In this document: positions 10,127-21,791 of the stretch, piece after piece
Layout of the letters: every line of letters begins with the position of its first letter
Numbering within the stretch: the first letter of the stretch is position 1
Source: Endomychus coccineus
Lineage: Eukaryota; Arthropoda; Insecta; Coleoptera; Endomychidae
Direction of reading: 5' to 3'
Assembly: GCA_958510875.1 (NCBI GenBank)
Contig: OY294068.1
Coordinates: 21,184,297-21,248,296 of the forward strand
Length of the DNA: 64,000 bases
Notes under the pieces: generated by a model
What the model saw: the letters and a program-made list of their open reading frames with translations, nothing else
Told to the model about the DNA's origin: nothing
Database searches by the model: none
Made by a program: the position numbers and the translations under genes

Positions 10127-13100
10127 TTAAGTTGTTGGTTCAATTTTAACGTCGCTCATTTTCGATTCCATGTAACGTTTGAAATAACTTCCAGTCGGAT
10201 CGTATTTAACTTGCAGTGGCTTCCAAACGTCTGGTTTATTGTCAATCAAGTATCTAATTATGAATTGGGACCCTTCCCGTTGCTTCGGGCTACATTTGCT
10301 ACAGTCGGTTTCGATTGCATCTGGCATATTTTCTGTAACAGAAGTTTACTATACTGGTGTCCTAAAAATAATTGGTCATAAATTTGATCACTATATCTAG
10401 GGATGAAAATAAGTCGTTTCAAGCTAGCTTACCTATATGCAAAAGTCTAGTCTAAAAAGTTGCTCTGGAACGGTTCAATATTTATTTATAAAAATTTATA
10501 TGGTAAGTTAGTATACAATGACCTCAACGGCACTAGTAAAGAACCCTAATAGAGTGACACTCGCTAACGCGAGGACGAAGCAACCACTGATTGGACCAGA
10601 GCCAACCTGAGGCATTTCTCATGCCACAACGATATCTGTAATCAAAAAATGGCTCTAGATAGAGCACCGTGCCAACTGAAGGGAACTGCCCCATATGTCG
10701 CACCCCAAGTAACTAATGGGAGATCTCCAGCAACGAGTGACAAATCTACTGACGTTCAGCATACAAGAAATACGGAATCTTGTTGCATTCCTGACCGGAC
10801 ACTCCCCATGCAACAAACATCTCTACACGATGGGTCTAGTGAATCAACTCACATGCAGGGGTTGGGGCGTGAAAGAAGAGATACCCATGCATGTGCTTAA
10901 TCAGTGCCCAGCATAGGCGGTTGGTAGTCGGACATACCTCAGAGACAATAAAACTACACCCGAGGAAATCTGAAGTATACCCTACGTCAGGAATTCCATA
11001 GAATAAACCGGACTGATGAGGAGATAGCAATATGTGAAGGCACAATAGGATAGATACTAGCCATCGCAATGCAGTTCCCCCTCTTGGAAGGTGATCCTAC
11101 TTCACGGGGGAGGGGTTTTAGCCGATAAGAATCCAGCGCACCCGGGGACACGGACCCCCGATGCGTCTATGCAAGATTTCCCCTCCTCTACGCAGAAAAA
11201 AATGCAATGGCCTATAAGAAGTATTTGCACAATAACCAAAAATGATTGTTTGTAACCTAACCTAACCTAGTAACCTAAATTTGTTGAATAGAATACATAT
11301 ATTGTAATCGCACTAATCCTAACACTGTCATAATAACCAATAATGCTTGCTTATTGTACCCCCTTTATTTCTAACCAAACCTAACTCAACCTTACCTAAC
11401 TTACCCTAACCTACTAGCCTAACTTTGTTGATAAAGAATGCAAATATCGTAATCGCGCTAATTTTAACACTCTCATAATAATGGTAAAATTTATACCATG
11501 TCGCATCACAGCCTGCAACCTCTTGCTCCATTCTGTTCTTAGATATTTAAATTTCAGCGATACATAATATGAACTCATTGTGTTTACTACAGCAGCTGCA
11601 GCTAATTTAGAACACCTAGTGCAAATAATAACTATTTGAAATTATAATGCATCCACCTAGTTCAAGATGGCAGGTGTACAAAGAAGGAACATCAACCATT
11701 TTCAAATAACTTGCTAACCTGGTATTACCAAAAATATAGAATAATTATTGTTTATTGTACCCCCTTTTTTGCCAACCTAACCTAACCTTACCTATACTAA
11801 CCTAACTGTATTGATATATAATGCAAATATTATAATCGCACTAATCTTAACATTCTCATGATAACCAGTAATGATCGTATATTGTACTCCTTCTGTTTCC
11901 AACGTAACCTAACCTAACCTAACCTAGTAACTTAATTTTGTTGATACGGAATGCAAATATTGCTAATCTTAACACTCATATAACCAATAATAATTATTTA
12001 TTATACCCCCTTTGTTTCTAATCCACCCTAACCTAACCTAACTTTGTTGATAAACAGGGTGTCCCAGGTTTTAGTAGCAGAACTTCGACAGTCGATAGAA
12101 AATTTGATTTTAAGAAAAAAGTTCCCATTAACATATATGCACAGGCGCTTCATTTTTGAGACACATGGTGTTTAAATTGAAAAAAAATTCGTTTTTTGCG
12201 AATATCTCTGGAACCTTTTATCGTACAGAAAACAGCTTTCGCAAGCATTTTTTAATCATAGTAAGCTATGTTCTGTGCGATAAAATTTTTTTTTAGTCTT
12301 AATTGGTGAAGATTTCGAAGAGGTAGTGGGTGTTTTTCTCCCCAACTTCTACGCCACTGGAAAAAGTATAATTTTGAGACAACTATTTGAACCGCTAATG
12401 TTTTTTACACAAAAATACTACTCCTGGTTATAAGCTCTAAAGTTGACAGTTTTTGAGAAAAATCAACTTTTATGTTGAAAAACATGGTAAATTTTTTGGT
12501 TTTGTTACTTGTTCTAACGTTTGAATAAATTTAATTTTGTTTAATTAGTAAGAATTCACCATAGTCAAAATATATACAGGTCTGCCGGAGCCTCCCTTCT
12601 ACTCTTTTTAAAATTCGAGTGCAAGCTGATTGGTCGTTTATTCCGTTTATTTAATGTTATTGACGACGATATAATATGATGTTGTTACGTGCCGGCGATG
12701 TGATTGGAGGAGCTAGGTGACGTCACCTAGCGCGAGAAACAATGGAAGGGAGGTTCCGGCAGACCTGTATACTTTGACTATGGAATTGACCATGTTTTTC
12801 AACATAAAAGTTGATATTTCTCGAAAACGGTCAACTCTAGAGCTTATGACCAAGTACCTTTTTTGTGTAAAATACATTAGCGGTTCAAACGGTTGTCTCA
12901 AAACTGTACTTTTTCCAGTGACATAGAAGTTGGGGAGAAAAACACCCCCTCCCCTTTCGAAATCTTCACCAATTATGACTAAAAAAAAAATTTTATCGCA
13001 CAGAACATAGCTTACTATGAGTAGAATATGCTTGCAAAAGCTGTTTCCTATACAATAAACGGTTCCGGAGATATTCGCAAAAAACGAAATTTTTCTTTCA

Positions 13101-13800
13101 ACTTTAACACCCTGTATCTCAAAAACTAAGCGTCTGTGCATATATGTTAATAGGGACTTTTTTTCTTAAAATCAAATTTTCTATCGACTGTTGAAGTTCT
13201 GCTACTAAAACCTGGGACACCCTGTATAATGCAAATATTTTAATCGCGCTAATCTTACCACTCTCATTTCTAAGAATATTCTGGGAATTATATTGAAGCC
13301 CGGAGCTCAATTTACGTGGTATGATTTTATCAGTGGGACTGAATTTACGTAGGAATATGGAAATGGAACCCAATTTACGTCTTCCGCATAATGCTGTATT
13401 GCAAATAATTATCGAATCAGTTCAACAGTAAGATATAATTAAAGATTGGAATGGCTTTAATTCGAAATTATTGGTCACCGATCTTCTTTGATGTTCCCAC
13501 GTGAACTAAATATACGATGCATATTCACACCTATACTCATCTCGCAATGATCTGCAATAATCGGTAGGAACAATATCCTTAATATAATGTAATGTAATCT
13601 GTAATCTACTTACTCTTCAACTCCAAACCATCAGGGGTACACGGTCCTTTTTCATTTAAACAATCCACATAGTTTTTCAGCAATCTCTCACTCTTCACTA
13701 TTTCTTCCAAATTGACGTTGTCATATTTGGTGGTATACTTGTCTTTCGGTACTTCAGCCAACGCAACAGCAAACATCAAAACCCATATGCACATAGTCAT
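10127..13800 (-). CDS. CSP: Chemosensory protein CSP-B (OS-D/A10 family), two coding exons
   Basis: Exon 1 is 13614-13800 and exon 2 is 10127-10332, minus strand. The donor is AAG A|GTAAGT and the acceptor TTACAG|AA (phase 1). The product is 130 residues with signal peptide [15 protein letters not shown], then [16 protein letters not shown]-x6-C (CLNEKGPC), 18 residues, C-x2-C (CSKC) and [12 protein letters not shown]. The frame is open upstream to an ATG at 13827, but 13800 is preferred: it gives a normal signal peptide, and the sequence just upstream (TTGTAG|AAATATAATC) looks like a 3' splice site. Expected role: secreted carrier of small hydrophobic ligands. The intron contains a LINE tail, a CCTAA-rich satellite and a 1.2-kb foldback element. 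A possible polyadenylation signal overlaps the stop codon (10123-10128). Confidence 0.93.
10550..11205 (+). mobile_element. 3' end of R1/Loa-like LINE
   Basis: 10660-10916 reads ELPHMSHPK, then [36 protein letters not shown] and [20 protein letters not shown] followed by HVLNQCPA. That is the H..L.GH...H...C..C...E...H.L..CPA tail of RNase H-bearing LINEs. Its 3' UTR (CGCACCCGGGGACACGG...TCTATGCAAGATTTCCCCTC) matches the minus-strand copy at 36660-37700. Stops and shifts are present. Confidence 0.72.
11230..12054. repeat. CCTAA (TTAGG-type) repeat-containing satellite array
   Basis: Irregular tandem units of roughly 110-150 bp combine runs of CCTAACCTAACCTA with TTGTTGATAAAGAATGCAAA, TAATCGCACTAATCTTAACA and a TATTGTACCCCCTTTTT segment. 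Unit starts (TTGTTGA or a variant) fall near 11279, 11425, 11808, 11937 and 12045. A roughly 250-bp unrelated piece sits at 11490-11750. TTAGG is the usual insect telomere motif, so this is an interstitial telomere-like satellite. Confidence 0.75.
12055..13224. mobile_element. Foldback (long inverted repeat) element in the satellite
   Basis: Starts CAGGGTGTCCCAGGTTTTAG (12055) and ends with its reverse complement (13224). The arms of about 430 bp or more pair imperfectly almost to the centre; for example CAGGTCTGCCGG at 12577 pairs with its inverse at 12761. The interior about 12600-12740 is unpaired. No convincing ORF. The insertion interrupts a satellite unit: GTTGATAA is before it and TATAATGCAAATATTTTAAT after, which implies a TA-containing target. 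Confidence 0.8.
12712..12731. repeat. 20-bp perfect palindrome with TGACGTCA core
   Basis: GCTAGGTGACGTCACCTAGC is its own reverse complement and lies in the loop of the foldback element. The centre TGACGTCA is the classical CRE/bZIP consensus. Function is unknown and may be incidental. Confidence 0.6.
13225..13300. repeat. Resumption of the satellite unit after the foldback insertion
   Basis: TATAATGCAAATATTTTAATCGCGCTAATCTTACCACTCTC continues the unit broken at 12054. The array then ends. At 13310-13380 there are three short AATTTACGT repeats. Confidence 0.65.
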
Positions 13801-14277
13801 TTTGATTATATTTCTACAACATATCATGTTTCAAAATCAGTAGAAGCATCTCTCAAAAAATTGTTATTAGGTACTGCTTGAATATTCTTAGAGGAATTTT
13901 CTTTGTGAAAGCGTAGAAGGTGGATTATTCACCCGTTTTCAATTAAGAACCAAGTAACTCCAGAAACAATGTTGCATTTCGTCTACTCAAAAAAAATCAT
14001 AACGATTGGAGTTCTTTTTTTTTCGATTTAAAACAATGTCATATTTACAAGGCAATGTGCAGATTGAAACATTATTTCTTTTGAAATGCTACCAGAATAA
14101 AATGTTATTCTTGATTCGCCATTTTAGCACAATTTTGCACTAAATCTTATTTGTTGAATGGGTATGTGGGAAGTAAGCTGTGAATTCCGAGAGAGTAGTT
14201 TAATAATTTGATTTTCTCGTTATAGTAATAACTATTGATCTCTTGTAATGCAGGTTAAACATACAGAAGAATGTAAT

Positions 14278-14340
14278 ACTTACATGATTCGTACAATGAA
14301 TACTGCAGAATGAAACGAATTGTCTGAAATTTATATAGAT
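14278..14340 (-). promoter_or_regulatory. Predicted promoter and 5' noncoding exon of CSP-B
   Basis: The minus strand shows TATATAAAT (14329-14337), then about 30 bp later GCAGTATTCATTG, then a consensus donor CAT|GTAAGT at about 14279. A matching acceptor TTGTAG|AAATATAATC lies just upstream of the ATG at 13800. This suggests a short untranslated first exon. Inference only. Confidence 0.4.
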
Positions 14341-14554
14341 AGAAAACCTACTTAACCGTAACAATGTCGAACAAATTTAATGCACGATAGGCTAATTTCA
14401 TAATTCAATTAAAGTATTATCAAACCAAATTACTTGGATTGTTCTTGGAATATAATTGGGATCTATTTTCGAAGTGCGTTCCTGATTTCGACATAGTATT
14501 TAGAACTGTGGATGCACTATGACACTATAAATAAGAAACAATCATCCTTATCGA

Positions 14555-14760
14555 CAATAAATACTGTTGAAGTACTGAGGACGTTTCAGCTACCAAGTAG
14601 CCATCAGCAGAGTAAACTAAATTAAACATCAAAATGTGCCTGTTTGTTCACTATTTAGGATTAATAGGGTATGTAAGGGATCACCGTTAACTGAATGTAA
14701 ATCTAAATTTATCAAATTGCTTTTTCGCTTATATGCTGAATTTCTGAATTACCTAGATGT
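14555..14760 (-). mobile_element. Penelope-like family I, 3' fragment (copy C)
   Basis: The minus strand reads AYKRKSNLINLDLHSVNGDP (about 14745-14690), then TTTAGTTTACTCTGCTGATG with hairpin GGCTACTTGGTAGC and GAAACGTCCTCAGTACTTC (14583-14610), then AACAGTATTTATTG. This copy has the best-preserved GAAAC. Confidence 0.6.
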
Positions 14761-14814
14761 TGTGTGACCTGTATTTAACATATGTTCTGCAAACTCTGAT
14801 TTTTCACCATTATT

Positions 14815-15370
14815 ATACTCTTCGCGACGAAGTCTGAAGCTGCCTTGCTCCCGATCCGGATATCGGGATCTCATCAACCACCGCGCTCCACGCCCACAGA
14901 GAGCTAACGGATAGACAGTGAGTCTCGGCTTGACGCAATGCGTCCGTTATGAGGCAGGCGAAGCTCCACATCGAGGAGTTCTCACTCAAACGCTCGAAAA
15001 CCCTTCTGTCTATGAGCAGAAGAGGTTTGAAATTAATGGCAGAACTCCTCACAAGACTTTGTCATCTGAATAAACAACTACACTTAATGGGTATAGTCGA
15101 TGAGCCAGGTTGTAGTAGATACTGAGAGGTTCACAAAACTGCCTCTCACATCCTTGTAGAATGCCCAGCACTGACTTCTCTTAGGCTATAACACCTCGGC
15201 AGTGCATACATGTCGCCTAATGCCATAAGAGACATCAGCTCATGCAGAATCCTAGCCTTCGACAGTGCCTTGGGCTGCCTGAGTCTCATAAGTGGCGGAC
15301 AATGGACCCAATCAAGCGGTCTAAGTGCTATGGACTAGTCCGCCATATTTTGATTGATTGATTGATCTAT
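14815..15370 (+). mobile_element. 3' end of RNase H-type LINE with (TTGA)n tail
   Basis: Plus-strand pieces read CHLNKQLHLMGIVDEPGCSR, then ASHILVECPALTSLRL, the zinc-finger-like C-terminal tail of R1/I-type LINEs. Similar to 50330-50820 and a fragment at 42085-42245. Ends in GGACTAGTCCGCC and a TTGATTGATTGATTG tract. Interrupted by stops. Confidence 0.7.
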
Positions 15371-18300
15371 TACCAACAATGTCTCATAAGGAAATATCAT
15401 CTAGTTTAATCTCAACATGTGACATATGTAGGTATTCAAAAAGATAATATATGGATTGCTATGGACTTACACGTACTGCCGAGTTACTCCGTTCTTTGAT
15501 TTGAAGTCATCGAGAAGACGATTCATTTTGTAGATTTCCCAAAACGTAGAATTATGATTATGAGGTCGAGCATCGACAAGATGACATTCTTAATAGAATG
15601 AGCAGTGCCCAAAACAATATTGCAATTGTGAAGAAATCTTCGAACTTGACAGACTTGCTGCCTAGGCTCTTTAGAGCATTTTGGAGGGGAGCAACACTTC
15701 ACTGACCCGGTAGGAGCAGAAGTTTTTCAAAAAAATATTGTTTTTTTCTTACAAAGTCGTCATGGAGCATTCAAAATTGTTTTTTTTCAATAGAGTTTCT
15801 TTGTGTTTGTTACTTCATTTTCTAATGTGGAGGATTTTTCGAGAAATCAGAACATTTTTGCCAAGAGGCCCAAAGATACAGTCTGAATTCGGAATCAGTG
15901 CCTCCAAAATAGATGGTATTAACGACGAGATTTATTCGGTCGTTGTTCCAATTCCAATCCCTTAGAATTCGGCTCCTAAGGGGTGAATGAAGAAGCACGT
16001 AGGACCAAAATGTTCTACCGGTCTAGACAATAAATGTATCATGTTTTCTTCACAAAATGCAGTATTCTTCTGGGATATCCCCGAGCACTATAATGGAAGT
16101 GTAAGTCGGATATATTTGTTAAGATAGTCGTATTAAACCGAATTGTCGTTAAGCTATATTTTCCTCAGCAAAGGTATTGGATATGGGAGAAAATTCACCT
16201 TAAATACTGAAATGTGAAAATGACATTTACATATCGCTATTATATATTTGTAAAGATTAGTAAAATTATTAAAAGTGCCAAAGCTTTGATGATTGGCATT
16301 TAATTCAACGATTCTGAGGTATTCCATAAGTTATCAATAAATCGACATAATAGGTTTGATACACCCAACATATGATAAATGCCATTGGACTGTAATAACT
16401 ATTTTAGCTATATTACATACAAATAGAGAAATGTCACTTACAATTTGAAATCTGAATATTTGTTGACAGAATAGTAGAAATCTTCCAACAAAATGTGCTC
16501 TCTGACACCTATGTTAAGCTAATTTCTTATGTTTGCGACATGATAAAACTCATGGCAGAAAGTTCATTATCCATGTTTAGCTAAATGAAATTTTACCAAT
16601 AAATCTATAGAACTATTCACGACGGATTGAAATTATATTGAATGATGTTGCTGAGAAACAACCACATTGCTCTCACCATTTAAATACTCTAATCAACAAC
16701 ATTGTAGTGAGACCGACAATTTTCGACCAATGAAATACTTTTATTTTGACTTGTGGCGATGCCAACGAAAAAATTTCAGCGGATATTTCTCCTTTTGGGG
16801 TAAAGAAGCAAAATTATAGTGGATATTTTTTGTCGTTCAACAAATGTGTTTGAAAGTGATACAATACATAACAAAACAACAAAATTATGGCATTCCTTCG
16901 TAATGTCTCATATATTCATGACATGTCAAATAATATCACATTGAAATTACTTTAAACTAATTTTTCTTCGGTGTGAAACACTCTTACCGAATATTGGAGA
17001 ATTGGAGATGACCGAGCTGTTGATTATTAAATTTACATAGACTTTACCCATTCCTTATTGAACTCATTATTGCTTTCTATTGGTATCCCGTCCTGAACCT
17101 ATTGAAAAGAACGACCATTATAAGAATTTTTATGTCAGTGTCCTTTACATGAGCCAGATTTTCTTATATGACTACAGTATTATTATCTTCTGGATCTGGT
17201 CAATTTGATCAATATCATCAAGCATGTACTTCGATTTTTAAACGCTCATGGCATCAGACGATTTTTATCTCATTACAGCTCTTTTCCAAAACTATCCTGA
17301 GTGCATTCTTATGTTTTTGTTTGCGTTGTTGTGGGTTCGAAATAACTTATCCCTTACCCACTGGAAATACTATTTGCTTACTAAGGACCTTTCAGCTACT
17401 AAGTCCTTTTATTCTAAATTACTAAACGGAGTTTCGGCAAAAACTAACAGAAAAATGAAATCAATCATCAATAAATTTCAAGAGAAGATACTAGGAACAT
17501 TATTCACAATAAAACAGATATTAAATTCAATTCTGAGTCGATGAACATTCTACTGCTATCAGATTAAATTATTATTCAGTGATTTCTAATTCTATAAATC
17601 ATTAAGTAGATAGGCAGCACATAAGTCACCGCTGCATCAGCGAATATTACGGTGACAATGGTTACTGTGGAATAAGGAAGAAAACGTCATCTACAAGAAT
17701 ACAGTCAAACTAAATAGAATGATCAAGAATTAAAATGTAGCTATCTGAATTCTCGAGTAATAATTGAGGACATTGCTTTTTTAACCTACCGCTAGAATGA
17801 GCGACACTCAACTTTAGTTGACTGTTGCTCTATAAGGATTTAGATTATTTATTATTCGAAAAGCTGAAGTATGATACAATTTATGAGTTTTATATTGTCA
17901 TAATGAACTGTCACAATTCTAAAACTCATTCCACAGTTGACTACGTTGAACCCTGTTTTCATTTCTGTTGTGTTCATATTCAGTCGTTCAAATAAACCAG
18001 TATAGCCACAAAATAACAGAAAATGTTCATCATTTCACAACTTCCATCATGGGCTGAAATGAAAGCAACATACAATTCAGTATACACTATTCCATTTGCT
18101 ATATTAATTGATCAAAGTAACAATTCAGATTGTAAAATTCACGTAGCAGCTTAATATGCAAATTGTCTGCTTACAAAAAAATAAGTTTAATTTCTGACAT
18201 AAGTTTCAATAAGAATTCTAAATGTTGGAAAAACTGCAACAAACTTTGAAACTTCAAAATTAGCTATCAAGGAGAACAGTTGTTTTCATTATATAGGGCT
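15371..18300. other. AT-rich spacer, no recognised gene
   Basis: Only short unconserved frames are present; the longest is 17248-17544, with no known motif. A partial inverted match to the Penelope-like cassette (AAGGACCTTTCAGCTACTAA) occurs at about 17380-17400. Confidence 0.4.
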
Positions 18301-18333
18301 TGCCTACCTAACACATGTATGGCAGAAATCTAT

Positions 18334-19644
18334 TAGTCCGGTCAATTTAGACATTCGAAGGTGCATAAAATCCCAACTAGCTGAAAATCAGTAAAAATGT
18401 TCAAAACATAATTATAAATAATATTTAAAAGTTCCCCATCATTCCCGTGTGTGGAAAAAATTTTATTCGAGGTCAAAGGTAAAAAAAAAGAGTTTTTCGC
18501 GATTTTCAGCAAAACGGTAAGTTTTATCATAACAGTACCTTGGACAAAAATTGTAGATCATAAAAGTATCTATAAAAATGAATCCATATTTTTTTCTTAC
18601 GAGCCACCGTTTCTGAGATATAACGATTCAAAAAGTTATAAAAGTTGTTATCGTCATAATATGCATGAGTACGCCACGTATATACATCTCTAGAGTTGTT
18701 AGCTATATATTGGTAAAACAAGCTCAACATCAATCAGATATATATTCATCAAAAAATTTATCTACTTTTGTAAAATGTCAAAATCATGTACTATTTTTAC
18801 ACGCAATAACTGGCTGTGATACGACATCTGCATTTTACAGGGGGGGTAAAACAGCAGTTTTCAAAATGTTTTAAAAACGAGATTTAGTTCAATGTGCTGA
18901 AATTTTCAAAAAGAGTAATTCAACTCAACAAGAAGTTATCACCAATATGTACGGAGCTCCTAAAAAAACTACCTGTTTAGATAAGCATCGATATGCATGC
19001 TTCGTTGAAAATACTAAAAATAAAAAACAAGTTCAATTAGCTTGTCTTCCTCCAACCTCAGTTGCTGCTCATCAACATCTTTTTGGGGTATATTACCAAG
19101 TTCAAGTGTGGCTTGATTATCAGCTAGACCCTACAGACTGGGGTTGGGTTTTTAATTTACATCGCTTTTATCTTTTCCAATCTTTGAAAATTTCCGTTAT
19201 TTTGCAATAGTTTCACATTAAACAGGATCACAACTGACCCGTGGAGTAGGCCTACTGGGGGAACCACGTTAAAAAAAACGCGCTAAGTACACTACCTCAT
19301 AGGTGGCGAGGAAACGTGTGCATATTATGACGATAACAACTTTTATAACTTTTGAATCGTTATATCTCAGAAACGGTGGCTCGTAGGAAAAAAGTATAGA
19401 TAATTTTATGATCTACAATTTTTGTCTGAGGTACTTCTATGATAAAACTTACCGTTTTGCTGAAAATCGCGAAAAACTCTTTTTTTGACCTTTGACCTCG
19501 AATAAAAATTTTTTCACACACGGGGATGATGGGGAACTTTTAAATATTATTTATAATTATGTTTTGAACAATTTTACTGATTTCCAGCTTGTTGGGATTT
19601 TATGTACCTTCACTCTCATTTTTTAATCTAAATTGACCGGACTA
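18334..19644. mobile_element. Foldback/TIR element with internal gene fragment
   Basis: Terminal inverted repeats of about 330 bp begin TAGTCCGGTCAATTTAGA (18334) and end with its complement (19644). The flanks carry TAT on both sides (a 3-bp duplication, or 4 bp if TATT is counted). The right arm pairs back from about 19315. The loop (about 18670-19310) carries a coding remnant described separately. The host is a LINE copy. Confidence 0.8.
18665..19210 (+). pseudogene. Mobile-element-associated protein fragment of unassigned function (GCDTTSAF type)
   Basis: A single frame of about 180 codons with one in-frame stop (18872-18874). The upstream part has SKNLSTFVKCQNHVLFLHAI followed by TGCDTTSAFYRGGKTAVFKM. 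The downstream part has CAEIFKKSNSTQQEVITNMY, LACLPPTSVAAHQHLFGVYY and LDPTDWGW. From general knowledge, LHA.TGCDTTSA...GK and LP.TS.AA..H...Y.QVQ.W occur together in multi-copy proteins of animal genomes tied to repeats, but I cannot name the enzyme or superfamily. The fragment lacks the N-terminus and lies between the element's inverted repeats, so it may be the relic of its own transposase or a captured piece. Confidence 0.5.
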
Positions 19645-20480
19645 TATTGAAAAACATTGGGAATTTTCAACTGCAGCATTGAACATCTCCAAATTATTCG
19701 ACCGAGTCTGGCACCAGAGACTTTTTGGGGAACTTCTGTCATATGGTTTGCCGCGTCAACATTTTCGCTTACTATCAGATAGATCACTCCTTGTAGTGGT
19801 TGACGGACAATATCAACGCTGGTGTTTCACAGGGATCTGTCTTGGCACCAACTTTGTTTCTTATTGATATAAACGATCTGCTGGAAGTGATCACCTGTCA
19901 CGTACAGAGCTTTGCAGATGATGGTACACTTGATGTCGCTTTCTCATCTAGAGCCCCTATACTATCCAATGGAGCAAGAGGAGCGAGGCAGAGACAGTTT
20001 GACGCAATTAATAGAGATCTGGAAATTTATTATGAAATGAGGATCTGATAATCTAGTAGAGTTTAATGCAACCAAAACTCAAGCTTGCGTCTTCTCCATA
20101 GGAAGGAGGATGTCCAGTCCCTAATATGATGATCTCAAGTACAACTATCCCTATTATAAAGTAATCCATATCCATGCTCGGGACCACCATCAACAGCACT
20201 CTCTCATTGGACGATCATGTGAGGTTCATTGTGAAAACTACTTCACATACACTTGATTTTCTATTATGTGACAAGAGCTACTTTACATTCCAGCAGCTCC
20301 TCATAATCTACAAAGCACAGATTCGACCTGTCCTGGAGTACTTTTCACATATTTGGAGTTCGGTTCTCAAACAAACGTTCTAGCTATCGGATTCTATACA
20401 GAAGAGAGATCTACGTCTAATCGACGAGTTCATTGACCTCGCTGGAACATCGTAGAAAGGAGGGGGAATTTCAAGCAATC

Positions 20481-21264
20481 ATTTTAATTTATTTATTCAT
20501 GTATTTATCTTCAAAATTCAAGTATTCATTTTCAAAATCATATGTATATGTATACAAAAGGAGAACGTAAGAAAGGTATTAACAATAGTTTAACTTTCCA
20601 ATAAACCTATAAAGGAACAGATGAAGGTATTTGATTTAGTAGATGTTGTATCTCTCCTCGTTTCAACTACGAACGTATTTAGAAATCATAAGACATGATT
20701 TTCCATGGAAACTATATTCTTTGCATTGACTTATCATTATTTTCACTTATAAAAATTGGTTAGTTGCTTCACGGAGCGTTGAAGTTTCCAATGATAGTAC
20801 GTTTGGAATATCCATATTTGAGATAGTAGCAGTTCCTATTAATTTTTCTTGATGAAAAACATCCGTATATTTTTTATTCATTTGATTTTCCACTCACCGA
20901 AAAAGTACATCGGAACGTACAAATAAGTACTTAGCGAAACAAGTTAAATGAGTTTATTCAACGAGCCAAAACCCCCCTTGGGGTATAACTGACGCCGTCA
21001 TCTTTAAGTTTAAGTAATTTTTTCATGGATGTTTCGAAAACTAGTAGGTTTTCAAGTTTTAACTTCATTCTCAACATAATTTTTTGTCCATGTACTTTGG
21101 AAAATTACAATGAATTGCAGCATCGCATGCGGGAACACACAAACAGTAGAGAAAAGCAGTTTGAAGGTCGTCACTATATCTCCCCACATATCCAGATGAC
21201 ACGCAATTCTAGAATAATTTTTTTGTTTAGTCTTGTGTGCAATTCTATAAATAAGAAACAATCA
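20481..21264. other. Spacer without recognised gene
   Basis: AT-rich. Short overlapping frames on both strands at 21025-21297 have no recognisable motifs. Probably old LINE 3' UTR and unique sequence. Confidence 0.35.
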
Positions 21265-21791
21265 ACTTTTCCACTGAAAATACTGTTAAAGTACTGAGGA
21301 TTTTCCAGCTTGCAAGTAGCCATCATTAGAGTAAACTAAATGTGTCTGTTTACATTGGTTTGGTGTAATTTATTCGACAACATTTGTTCGACGGAAATAC
21401 GTTCGACAACAATTGTTCGAAGGGAAATTTGGCACCCTGGTAATTTGATCGAGAGGAAAGTTAATCGCCTCGCATTCATTCGACATAAATTTGTTCGACA
21501 AATTTTTAAATATAAGTGAAAAAAATAAACAGCTAGATTCTAGAAAATACTTTTAATGTTTTTATGTAAGTAATTGTCAAAACAATACAAAATGATTTAA
21601 TTTCCGGTACATAATTCGTAATATATAATATTAACCACAGTCTACTAAATAATATTGAATAAAAAAAAATTCAATCGGTAATAGCAAAATATACACATAG
21701 TAACATGAAGTATTACTAATTTTATTTCAAGTATTAGTAGCTAATATTGTGCGCCACGCCACCTTAATAATCGGCTACGTCAACATTAGGC

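Larger units (their letters stand above)
18310..20480 (+). mobile_element. Jockey/CR1-like LINE copy split by a foldback element
   Basis: 18311-18336 matches the window start (ACACATGTATGGCAGAAATC). The copy resumes at 19645 with the RT frame NISKLFDRVWHQRLFGELLS, then NINAGVSQGSVLAPTLFLID, SFADDGTLDVAFSSRAP and [20 protein letters not shown]. The window-start copy shows these two parts contiguous, so the foldback 18334-19644 is a later insertion. Several frameshifts. Confidence 0.8.

Noticed and set aside
12713..13373. Overlapping long frames on both strands (12713-13141 minus, 13119-13373 minus)
   Set aside because: They lie in the foldback arms. Mirror frames arise from the inverted repeats and have no protein signature.
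15738..15965. 75-codon hydrophobic frame
   Set aside because: Phe/Leu-rich because of T-rich DNA; no upstream promoter, splice or family evidence.
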